Shown in pieces: positions 1 to 6,009 of a stretch of 6,340 nucleotides of DNA (position 1 is the stretch's first letter; the number at the start of each line of letters is the position of its first letter). The notes under the pieces are model-generated. The model did not search any database. It was not told the origin of the DNA and worked only from the letters and a program-made list of their open reading frames with translations. The stretch covers positions 1-6,340 of the forward strand of contig CAISZB010000310.1 in NCBI GenBank assembly GCA_903889845.1, given 5' to 3'. The stretch is from an uncultured Verrucomicrobium sp. (lineage in GTDB: Bacteria > Verrucomicrobiota > Verrucomicrobiia > Methylacidiphilales > GAS474). A program made the position numbers and the translations under genes.

Positions 1-605
1 ATGCCCGAACCCAAGGAAACAACGAGATCAGACCCGACCCTCATTCCGGGATGGAAAAAAATAAAATAGGCGATGACGGAAAGTAGACTGGTAAACGTGC
101 CTATGGCGGTTTGAATCGGCAATTTCTCCAGTCCTTGGAACGTTGCTCCAATGCCCAATGCCGCCATCAACAGCAAGGGAATGCCCAATAGCTTTACCGC
201 AAGAGGAATGGTGGGATAGACAAAGAACGAACTTATCCCCCACCCCAAGGAAAGCACTCCGGCCCCGATCAAGCGTGTCGTTACCACCGTTTGAGTCACC
301 ACTGCCACCCGCTTCGAATCATGGGAAATTTCCCTGACGACGATATTGTCAAATCCCCCATGAACAATCAGAAACCCCTGCTGCACCAACGCCTGAATCA
401 TCGCAGAAATGCCCATATTTTCAGGACCCAGGCACCGGGCCGCATAGCCCACCCCTAAAGCTGCGAGGCACTTCGTGAGCCCATTGAAGAGAAGCATCGC
501 GCCAGCATTCCTAGCAAAGGACGAAGACCGGAGACGATTGAAGAAGGAACGCACAGACGGCTGTTTCGGAAAAACTACGGTACCCGAACCCCCTGTTGCT
601 GGCAA
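1..605 (-). CDS. Wzx-like polysaccharide flippase, N-terminal part (runs off the left edge)
   Basis: Translated from the minus strand, this gives 201 residues with no stop and continues beyond base 1. The protein looks like the N-terminal half of an oligosaccharide flippase of the Wzx/MOP superfamily, an inner-membrane protein that moves lipid-linked glycan units to the periplasmic side. Supporting signs are AARCLGPENMG (residues 55-65), matching the family's AR-LGP-x-x-x-G signature after the first membrane helix, VVREIS (89-94), QGLE (157-160), and hydrophobic segments near 35-58, 112-132, 138-155 and 168-185. Start choice: TTG at 605-603 follows a strong GGAGGAGG site by 10 bases, and an in-frame stop lies just upstream at 626-624. 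A GTG at 554 is an alternative without a visible ribosome site; the ATG at 497 would begin inside the first helix. The gap to the methyltransferase stop is 18 bases. G+C is near 50%, unlike the genes right of 1425. Family assignment is fairly sure; substrate unknown. Confidence 0.82.
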   Translation of the reverse strand, partial: MPATGGSGTVVFPKQPSVRSFFNRLRSSSFARNAGAMLLFNGLTKCLAALGVGYAARCLGPENMGISAMIQALVQQGFLIVHGGFDNIVVREISHDSKRVAVVTQTVVTTRLIGAGVLSLGWGISSFFVYPTIPLAVKLLGIPLLLMAALGIGATFQGLEKLPIQTAIGTFTSLLSVIAYFIFFHPGMRVGSDLVVSLGSG

Positions 606-615
606 GTCACGCCAG

Positions 616-623
616 CCTCCTCC
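616..623 (-). promoter_or_regulatory. Ribosome binding site GGAGGAGG for the flippase
   Basis: GGAGGAGG read on the minus strand directly follows the methyltransferase TAG stop (626-624) and lies 10 bases before the TTG at 605-603. It is the best Shine-Dalgarno match at any start in this window and is the reason for choosing a TTG start over the downstream GTG and ATG. Its position against the preceding stop suggests that the two genes are translated from one transcript. Confidence 0.65.
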
Positions 624-1331
624 CTATTCGATTTCTACCCCAACCTGCTCGTGGCGTCGATTGTATGCCACGTACCTGTAGGAAAGCCCGGTTTTGGAGA
701 CAAACTCTTGGAACGCCATAAATTCGCCCTTCTCCCATCCCGGATAATTGAAATATTCGTCAAAAACGATGAAGGTTCCTGGCCCGATTCTTTCCTCCAA
801 ACACTCGAAGATCGTTTTGGCGGATGAATACAAGTCGGAATCGACATGAAGGAAGGCGACCGGGCCGGAGTGCTTCTTCAAAAAATCCCCCAAGGTGTCA
901 CTGAACCATCCCTTGATCAGCCCGACGTTGCGCTGCACCTTCGGTAAGCGGTTGACCTTGAAATGCCCTACACCGTGGTTATCTCTCCATCTTTCGGGTA
1001 ATCCCTCGAAAGAATCGAATCCAAAGACGTCCCTGGTCGGAAATCTTCTGGCAATGCGATTGATGGTCTGCCCCGAGTAGACGCCGAATTCAAGGATCAG
1101 GCCCTCCTTTTTGACCCGATCCATCACCTTATCCAAAACAGCCGTTGCCGAGTCGGAAGAATCGACCTCCCCCATCTTCTTCTCGACATAATCGGCCGTC
1201 GATTTCATGGCCCTCCTCTGGATCTCACCCCCGATGTCTAAAGACATCAGCTCGTTTTGCTGAAGGGCGATATGCCGAATGAAAGGGGAGGCGATGCGGT
1301 AGCAGAGATTCTTGATCAATTTCAAGGCCAT
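624..1331 (-). CDS. TylF-like class I SAM-dependent methyltransferase
   Basis: A 235-residue soluble protein with a class I methyltransferase fold. LEFGVYSG (residues 80-87) is the glycine-rich SAM-binding motif, DSFEGLPE (106-113) follows the second strand, and FLHVDSDLYSS (160-170) and FDEYFN (190-195) supply acidic residues that in TylF/MycF-type sugar O-methyltransferases bind the metal ion and the substrate hydroxyl. In a glycan cluster it probably O-methylates a sugar hydroxyl; that is an inference from context, and the acceptor is not known. About 75 residues before the SAM motif form a mainly helical N-terminal region. The ATG at 1331-1329 is firm as the earliest start, because an in-frame TAA lies two codons upstream (1337-1335); its ribosome site is weak (GGAT, seven bases away). 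G+C is near 50%, like the flippase and unlike the genes to the right. FkbM-type methyltransferases are a less likely alternative. Confidence 0.85.
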   Translation of the reverse strand: MALKLIKNLCYRIASPFIRHIALQQNELMSLDIGGEIQRRAMKSTADYVEKKMGEVDSSDSATAVLDKVMDRVKKEGLILEFGVYSGQTINRIARRFPTRDVFGFDSFEGLPERWRDNHGVGHFKVNRLPKVQRNVGLIKGWFSDTLGDFLKKHSGPVAFLHVDSDLYSSAKTIFECLEERIGPGTFIVFDEYFNYPGWEKGEFMAFQEFVSKTGLSYRYVAYNRRHEQVGVEIE

Positions 1332-1424
1332 GCTTTATCCAAGCCAGTTCTCCGATAGAAGTCCACGCTCGCATCACTTAAATGGCTTGTTCCTATGAAA
1401 TGAATCAACCTTGTTCTTCAGTCG
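1332..1424. other. 93-base intergenic gap at a compositional boundary
   Basis: This is the only gap longer than about 20 bases in the window. It is A+T-richer than the gene to its right and marks the change from about 65% to about 50% G+C. On the minus strand it holds a TTGATT-like element, but no convincing -10 box at normal spacing. A 7-base inverted repeat (CAAGCCA at 1340-1346 and TGGCTTG at 1383-1389 on the plus strand) is separated by 36 bases with no U-tract, and GAACAAG occurs twice on the minus strand. A weak promoter for the methyltransferase/flippase pair is possible but not demonstrated. Confidence 0.4.
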
Positions 1425-2543
1425 TTACCCCCCTAGTGAACGATGACTCTCGACAAGCAGCGCGCAGAGCACCCTCGCCGCCTTCTCGATATCGAGGCCG
1501 GAACCGTCGGCCAATGCCACATCGGTTTCACCTGCGACATAGACCCCTGTCTCAATCCGGCAGGACTGGGGATTGCTTGCAAAAACAACCGGGACTCCCG
1601 CGGCATTGGCGATGTGACGAATTCCCGAATCGGCAGCAAAAAGAGCGCGACAACGTCCTAGGAGCGCCGCAAGCGAACGAATCTCCAGCTCCCCGGCCAT
1701 GACCACCCCATCCAGACCAGTCTCTTTCAAAAAGCTCTCCCACTTCTCCCTCTCCGGGAGCGAGCCAAGGAAAAGCCATATCACCTCATCCCGTCGCCCG
1801 ATACGTCGCAAAATCTCGGCGAATTCCGCAAGCCGATAGGTCTTGGGCTGCCGGGAAAAAAACGCACAGGCCAGGACGGTCTTCCCCCCCAGCCCCTTCT
1901 CTTCCCAAAAACGGGCCGCCGCCGCCTCATCTCCGGGCGTCGTCGTGATCCGGGGACGGAGTTCCCCCGCACCGGGGGGCTTCCCCGCCAGCTGGGCGAC
2001 GAGGTCGCGAAAGTAGGCGGGAAAGGGCTGGGGACAGCGGATCGCGACGGGATGGGTGACGAGGCCGGAAAAGCCTTTGTGAACATACCCGATCCGGGCC
2101 GGGATGCCAGCCAAGGCCGCCGCCAGGGAAAGTTTCCAGTATTGGCCGGTGTCGTAACAGAGCGCCACGTCGTAGCGTCCCTGGCGCAGCGTGGAAACCA
2201 GTTTCAGGAACGGCGTCCCCGCCATTCCCAGGGGCAGCCGGACGCAGCCGCCCGCGACCAGCGGATCGGCCCCGACGATCTCGTCGGCAGGGGGGCCGCA
2301 AAGCCAGCTCCAGACGCATCCGGGCGTCGCCTCGGCCAGGCCGGGAAGGGAGGCGGTCCGGTAGAGGACGTCCCCGATGTGGTCGGCGCCGAGGAGGACG
2401 CCCCGACGCCAGGATTCCCGGGGCGCCGGGCGTCCGGCAACGATCCGACCCAACAGCCACAGCAGGGGCCGCAGGACCTCGGAAACCACGGCCAGGCCGT
2501 AATTGGCCCGACTGCGGAAGGAGGCTGGGAGTAGGCGACTCAC
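1425..2543 (-). CDS. Glycosyltransferase family 9 (heptosyltransferase-like)
   Basis: A 372-residue GT-B fold protein related to ADP-heptose:LPS heptosyltransferases. GADHIGDVL (residues 52-60) corresponds to the N-terminal G-x-G-D acceptor-side loop usually seen as LGDVL, FFSRQPKTYRLAEFAEI (228-244) matches the start of the C-terminal donor domain, and DSGIRHIANAAGVPVV (305-320) matches the family's DSG-x-x-H-x-A-x-x-x-G-x-P donor-site motif. About 48 residues precede the first strand, including the hydrophobic stretch 17-37, longer than in typical GT9 enzymes and perhaps a membrane contact. After the donor motif the protein is short and lacks the cysteine-rich segment seen in the other GT9 gene here. 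The start is GTG at 2543-2541, seven bases after the GT4 stop, with no clear ribosome site, so translational coupling is likely. The transferred sugar need not be heptose. It is the last gene of the high-G+C block. Confidence 0.85.
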   Translation of the reverse strand: MSRLLPASFRSRANYGLAVVSEVLRPLLWLLGRIVAGRPAPRESWRRGVLLGADHIGDVLYRTASLPGLAEATPGCVWSWLCGPPADEIVGADPLVAGGCVRLPLGMAGTPFLKLVSTLRQGRYDVALCYDTGQYWKLSLAAALAGIPARIGYVHKGFSGLVTHPVAIRCPQPFPAYFRDLVAQLAGKPPGAGELRPRITTTPGDEAAAARFWEEKGLGGKTVLACAFFSRQPKTYRLAEFAEILRRIGRRDEVIWLFLGSLPEREKWESFLKETGLDGVVMAGELEIRSLAALLGRCRALFAADSGIRHIANAAGVPVVFASNPQSCRIETGVYVAGETDVALADGSGLDIEKAARVLCALLVESHRSLGG

Positions 2544-2550
2544 GGAACGC

Positions 2551-3672
2551 TTACTTCGTCAGGTAGGAGAAAAGGGTTTCGTACTGGGACGTAATCCGGT
2601 CCCACGTGAAGCGTTCCCGGATCCGCTCGGGGGCCTTGGCGCAGAAGCCTTGGCGGAGCACCTCGTCGGCCTCAATCTTCCGGATCTGCCCGGCCAGGCG
2701 GCCTTCGTCCTTCTTCCACAGGAGGCCGTAGTTCCCCCCGTCGAGGACCTCGGAATTGAAGGGCGTGTCGAGGGCCAGGACGCAGTTGCCGTAGCCCAGG
2801 GCCTTCAGCAGGGAGGGGTTGATGCCGCCGAACTGGTGCCCGTGGATGTAGCCGAAGCTGTGACAGTGGAGTTCCTTCACGTGGCCGCTCTCCCCGACGT
2901 GGCCGAGGAATTTGACCCGGTCGTTTGCCAACCCCTTCAGCCGGGCCAGGAAGGCCTGCTCGACCGTGTTTCCCTTGTAGTCGGCACCGCCCGCGATCGC
3001 GAGGGTCTTCGTCGAGCCGGAGGCGACGAATTCCCGGACGATGAGGTCGGCGTTGTTGTCGGGGACGAGGCGGCTGGCGATGAGGTAGTAGCCGCCGGAG
3101 GTGAGGCCGTATTTCGCGAGCACCTCGGGATGCTCCGACTGCTCGATGTTCGCGCCGTAGGCGATGTAGTCGGTCTCGATACCGAAGTCCCGCGCGTAGA
3201 GGCGGTGCATCTCCTCCGCGTCGGTGATGACGCGATTGTAGAAGAGGCAGCCAAGGCGGGCCGAGTTCTTGAAGACGAACCGGGCCAGCGGGCTCCACTT
3301 CGGCCGGAGCCACTCCATCCCGTCGACGTTCAGGACCGCTTTCCGGCCCAGAAACCGGGAAATGAAACCGAACATCCCATTGGCCGCGTTGACGACCAGG
3401 ATGACGTCGAAGCCCCGCCACGGCAGGGAGGCATCGGCCAAGCTGAGGAAGGAGTGGGAGAGGGTGCTGGTGATCTTGTGCTCCAGGCTGGGGACGTAGC
3501 GGAGGGAGATCCCCCGCCACGTCGGCGGCTTCTCCGCAAAGAGGCTGGAGCGGCAGTAGACGGTGACCTCGTGACCGCGGGCGACGAGGCGCGGCGCGAG
3601 TTCGGAGACGAAGGCCTCGTAGCCGCTGTAGGTGGAGGGAAGCCCGCGGAGGCCCAGGATGGCGATCTTCAT
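2551..3672 (-). CDS. GT4 glycosyltransferase with DUF1972 N-terminal domain
   Basis: A 373-residue cytoplasmic GT-B glycosyltransferase. The N-terminal half carries the DUF1972 signature: GLRGLPSTYSGYEAF (residues 7-21) right after the first strand, NVDGMEW (115-121) and VITDAEEM (148-155). The donor-binding half starts at YLIASRLVPDNNAD (196-209) and includes HGHQFGGINPSLLKALGYG (277-295). DUF1972 proteins are found in exopolysaccharide and O-antigen clusters, several as rhamnosyltransferases, so a role in extending a lipid-linked oligosaccharide is likely; donor and linkage cannot be told. Oddity: the second Glu of the GT4 E-x7-E donor motif, usually kept in DUF1972 proteins as SLLEA, is Lys290 here (codon AAG). 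The ATG at 3672-3670 lies seven bases after the epimerase stop, behind a modest AGG. Length is normal for the family. Confidence 0.9.
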   Translation of the reverse strand: MKIAILGLRGLPSTYSGYEAFVSELAPRLVARGHEVTVYCRSSLFAEKPPTWRGISLRYVPSLEHKITSTLSHSFLSLADASLPWRGFDVILVVNAANGMFGFISRFLGRKAVLNVDGMEWLRPKWSPLARFVFKNSARLGCLFYNRVITDAEEMHRLYARDFGIETDYIAYGANIEQSEHPEVLAKYGLTSGGYYLIASRLVPDNNADLIVREFVASGSTKTLAIAGGADYKGNTVEQAFLARLKGLANDRVKFLGHVGESGHVKELHCHSFGYIHGHQFGGINPSLLKALGYGNCVLALDTPFNSEVLDGGNYGLLWKKDEGRLAGQIRKIEADEVLRQGFCAKAPERIRERFTWDRITSQYETLFSYLTK

Positions 3673-3679
3673 CGGAAAC

Positions 3680-4699
3680 CTATTTCAAAGTGAACGCGGC
3701 CCAGCTCGGCGGCATATTCTTCGGGACCTCGATCTTCCCGAAGGGCTGCCCCTCGCGGGAGCCGACTTTCCGCGCCCACGCCCCCATCTTCGCCACGCCT
3801 TCCTCCAGGGTCGCGGCGCGGGCGGTCTCGGGGAAGAAGCGGCGGATCTTGTCGTGGCTGCAATAGGCGTGCTGCACCTCGTTCCGCGCGGGGAGGAACT
3901 GGATGTCGGCCTTCACGCCGAAGTCGGCGGCGATGACCTGGGCCAGGTGGCGGACCTCGTAGGGCGTGTCGGCCCCGACGTTGAAGACCTGGTTCCACGC
4001 CTCGGGCCGGTTCCGGACGGAGGCGATGACCGGGGCGACGTCGTCGATGTAGGAGAAGGCCCGGGTCTGCGTCCCGTCGCCGAAGACAGTGAGCGGCTCC
4101 CCGCGCAGGATGCGGTTCATGAAGATGCCGATCACGTTCCGGTAGGGATCGCCCAGGTTCTGGTGCTCCCCGTAGACGTTGTGCGGGCGGAAGACGGCGT
4201 AGTTCAGGCCGAACATCTCGTGGCTCTCCGCCAGGTCGAGTTCGACGGCGTACTTGGCGATGCCGTAGGGGTCTTCCGGCGCGGGGACCAGCTCCTCCCG
4301 CATGGGAAGCTGGTTCCGCCCGTAGACGGCGATCGACGAGGTGAAGACGAAGAGCTTCACGCCGTGGTTCACCGAGGCGTTGATGAGGTTGACGCTCCCC
4401 AGCAGGTTGTTCGTGTAATTGAAGCGCTTGATGAAGTGGCTGAGGCCCTCGGCGGCATAGGCGGCCAGGTGGTAGACCTCCTGGAACTTATGCTGGGCGA
4501 ACAGGCTCTCGATCAACGCCTCGTCGTTGATCGACCCGCGGACGAATTCGGCTTCTTCCGGCACATGATCGACGAAGCCACCGGAGAGGTCGTCGAGGGC
4601 GACGACGGAGCAACCGTCCTTCAGCAGGTGGCGGCAGACATGCGACCCAATGAACCCCGCCGCTCCCGTGACCAGGACTTTCACTTTCGCCTCAGACAT
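3680..4699 (-). CDS. NAD-dependent sugar-nucleotide epimerase/dehydratase (extended SDR)
   Basis: A 339-residue extended short-chain dehydrogenase of the kind that epimerises or dehydrates nucleotide-activated sugars in the cytoplasm. Visible motifs: TGAAGFIG (residues 11-18, NAD-binding glycine loop), Asp36 at the end of the second strand (fits NAD rather than NADP), HLAAYAAEGLSHFI (77-90), FTSSIAVYG (119-127) with the catalytic Ser/Thr, YGIAK (145-149) with catalytic Tyr145 and Lys149, and FRPHNVYGEHQ (170-180). The AAYAAEGLSHF stretch and the tail ending near PKNMPPSW belong to a recognisable subgroup found in polysaccharide clusters; its exact reaction is not settled by sequence. UDP-glucose 4-epimerase-like activity is a reasonable guess. 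Start: ATG 4699 puts the glycine loop at the usual distance, but GTG at 4717-4715 overlaps the preceding gene's TGA as GTGA and would add six residues. Neither has a strong ribosome site. It is coupled to the GT4 gene, seven bases downstream. Confidence 0.9.
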   Translation of the reverse strand: MSEAKVKVLVTGAAGFIGSHVCRHLLKDGCSVVALDDLSGGFVDHVPEEAEFVRGSINDEALIESLFAQHKFQEVYHLAAYAAEGLSHFIKRFNYTNNLLGSVNLINASVNHGVKLFVFTSSIAVYGRNQLPMREELVPAPEDPYGIAKYAVELDLAESHEMFGLNYAVFRPHNVYGEHQNLGDPYRNVIGIFMNRILRGEPLTVFGDGTQTRAFSYIDDVAPVIASVRNRPEAWNQVFNVGADTPYEVRHLAQVIAADFGVKADIQFLPARNEVQHAYCSHDKIRRFFPETARAATLEEGVAKMGAWARKVGSREGQPFGKIEVPKNMPPSWAAFTLK

Positions 4700-4713
4700 A
4701 TCGGTCGCAATGG

Positions 4714-6006
4714 TCACATCCGAGGCGTTTCGCGGCAAGAGGATAAACCGGAGGAAGACCGCCACCGGCTCCATGCCCACCGGAGTCCCGCCGCCACCGC
4801 CGGGAGGAAGAGGTATTCGATCTCCCCCCGGAACCGGGCTTGGCCGACATGGATCAGTCCATAGACGACGGAATAAAAGACGACGGCGAGGAGGAGTACC
4901 CCCCCGTATTCCCGAGGCCACGGACGGACCGCCAGAAAGGCCACGCCCCCCAAGCCCAGGAAAACGCCCCAATACAAGCCCTGGACCCAGCGGAAAGAAA
5001 GGGCCTCCCCCCCCACGACGCTCCGCTCGAATCGGGCCGGGGTCATTGTCCAGAACCAGACGATCTTCTTCACCGTCCGCAGAACGAAGGCCTTGGGCTC
5101 CGCCCGGCAATAATCGACCGCCTCGTTCTGCATCGCCTTCATGAGATCGGCCTCCGGCATCGTCCCCCGCCATTGCATCGCGCGCGGAGGATAGACGTTG
5201 GTGATCTCCCCCGCCCCCCCCTCGACGAAGGCGGTGCCCGTCGCGTGGGGATTGTTCCCGAGCCAGAATTCCTTGCCGAAGGAGTCCTTGACGAAGACGA
5301 GCCGGTGATGCACCCGCCCATTCCGGATCGTCCACGGCGTGAGGGCCAGCACCGTCGCCATGCCCGCAAGGAGGAGGCAGACCGCCCGGGAGCCGTTCCG
5401 TCCGATCAGTCCCCCGCCCAATTTCCATAGCGCCACGGGACCGAGTAGAACGAGGATCAGCGGCTGGAAGAGCGCCCCCACACCGCTCCCGATCCCGACG
5501 CTCAGGGCCTTCCCACAGCCGGGCTTTTCCGCAAGGCTCAGCCACCCCCACAACAGCCACGGATGGAGGGCCATGACGAAGGCCGTGTGATGGAGCCGCG
5601 TGGCGTACCAGGCGTAGAGGGGCATCGCGCAGACAAGCCACCGGGAAAGGACAGCCGCCTCAGCGCCGAACCAGCGCCGCGTCATCCAGCCAACCGGGAA
5701 AACGATGCTGCTGACCGCCACGGCCTGAAGGAGGCTGATCGCGAGGTAGGAGAGGACGCCGTGGCCCAGGAGCTTCCAGGCGGCGACCAGCAGATAGGGA
5801 TACCCCGGGGCCTGCCAACTCGTCGCCTCGCCCGGGATCGAGAAGTCACCGGAGAACCCTTTGCCCGCGTCGAGGTAGGCGGCGATCATGCCGTTCTCCC
5901 ACAGCGTGGGATGCCGATAATGGCCCAGGGCCAGGATGAGGCCGACGTGAAACACCAGCGCCACCGCGAAGGCCGTCCCGGCAGAGCGAAGAAAACGCAT
6001 AGACAC
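4714..6006 (-). CDS. Polytopic membrane glycosyltransferase, GT39/ArnT-like (GT-C fold)
   Basis: A 430-residue inner-membrane protein with roughly ten hydrophobic segments (about 11-28, 85-107, 118-135, 139-157, 167-195, 208-224, 341-360, 367-385, 395-410, plus weaker ones). It fits the GT-C superfamily, which transfers sugars from polyprenyl-phosphate donors on the periplasmic side. Family-like features are the first loop with acidic Glu37 and a following APGYP (66-70, compare PPGYP), TPWTIRN (223-229), FWLGNNP (247-253), and the C-terminal QARFRGEIEYLFLP (389-402). Overall identity to a characterised enzyme cannot be judged by eye. The gene holds two runs of eight G, at 5214-5221 and 5007-5014. 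The start is GTG 6006 (three bases after the previous stop) or ATG 6000, two codons later; no good ribosome site precedes either. Its TGA at 4716-4714 overlaps a possible GTG start of the epimerase. It might instead be an uncharacterised polysaccharide-cluster membrane protein without transferase activity. Confidence 0.75.
   Translation of the reverse strand: MSMRFLRSAGTAFAVALVFHVGLILALGHYRHPTLWENGMIAAYLDAGKGFSGDFSIPGEATSWQAPGYPYLLVAAWKLLGHGVLSYLAISLLQAVAVSSIVFPVGWMTRRWFGAEAAVLSRWLVCAMPLYAWYATRLHHTAFVMALHPWLLWGWLSLAEKPGCGKALSVGIGSGVGALFQPLILVLLGPVALWKLGGGLIGRNGSRAVCLLLAGMATVLALTPWTIRNGRVHHRLVFVKDSFGKEFWLGNNPHATGTAFVEGGAGEITNVYPPRAMQWRGTMPEADLMKAMQNEAVDYCRAEPKAFVLRTVKKIVWFWTMTPARFERSVVGGEALSFRWVQGLYWGVFLGLGGVAFLAVRPWPREYGGVLLLAVVFYSVVYGLIHVGQARFRGEIEYLFLPAVAAGLRWAWSRWRSSSGLSSCRETPRM
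5007..5014 (-). repeat. Homopolymer G8 tract inside the GT-C gene
   Basis: Eight consecutive C on the plus strand, G on the coding strand, cover the codons for about V331-E334 of the membrane glycosyltransferase. A one-base slip would shift the reading frame in the last quarter of the protein. Length eight is at the lower limit for phase-variable tracts and may be chance in DNA this rich in G+C. Confidence 0.5.
5214..5221 (-). repeat. Second G8 tract inside the GT-C gene
   Basis: A second run of eight C on the plus strand lies about 200 bases from the first, in the codons for E262-A265, within the long periplasmic-side loop. A further five-base G run follows after a single C. A slip here would remove the last four membrane segments. 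The same caution about chance applies. Confidence 0.5.
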
Positions 6007-6009
6007 GCT

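Noticed and set aside
28..243. A 71-codon minus-strand open frame at the left edge
   Set aside because: It overlaps the flippase in another frame; the flippase frame is open throughout and has family motifs.
1340..1389. Inverted repeat CAAGCCA/TGGCTTG in the gap, as a terminator or operator
   Set aside because: The arms are only seven bases with a 36-base loop, low stability and no T-run, so it is close to chance.
1390..1424. Sigma-70-like promoter for the methyltransferase on the minus strand
   Set aside because: A TTGATT element is present, but no hexamer at 16-18 bases matches the -10 consensus well enough.
1443..2460. Several short open frames on both strands over the GT9 gene
   Set aside because: They are alternate-frame readings of the 372-residue GT9 gene with no recognisable content.
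2503..3693. A 396-codon plus-strand open frame opposite the GT4 gene
   Set aside because: It is antisense to a clearly conserved glycosyltransferase, and its Val/Glu/Asp/Gly/Ala-rich composition is the expected mirror of GC-rich coding DNA. No motif or ribosome site supports it.
3632..4864. A 410-codon plus-strand open frame opposite the epimerase
   Set aside because: It mirrors the epimerase with low-complexity acidic composition; the real gene on the minus strand has all the catalytic motifs.
4700..5641. In-frame upstream extension of the epimerase to 653 residues
   Set aside because: The added part is an off-frame reading of the membrane glycosyltransferase gene, rich in Gly/Arg/Pro and without family similarity. 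It results from few stop codons in GC-rich DNA, not from a fusion protein.
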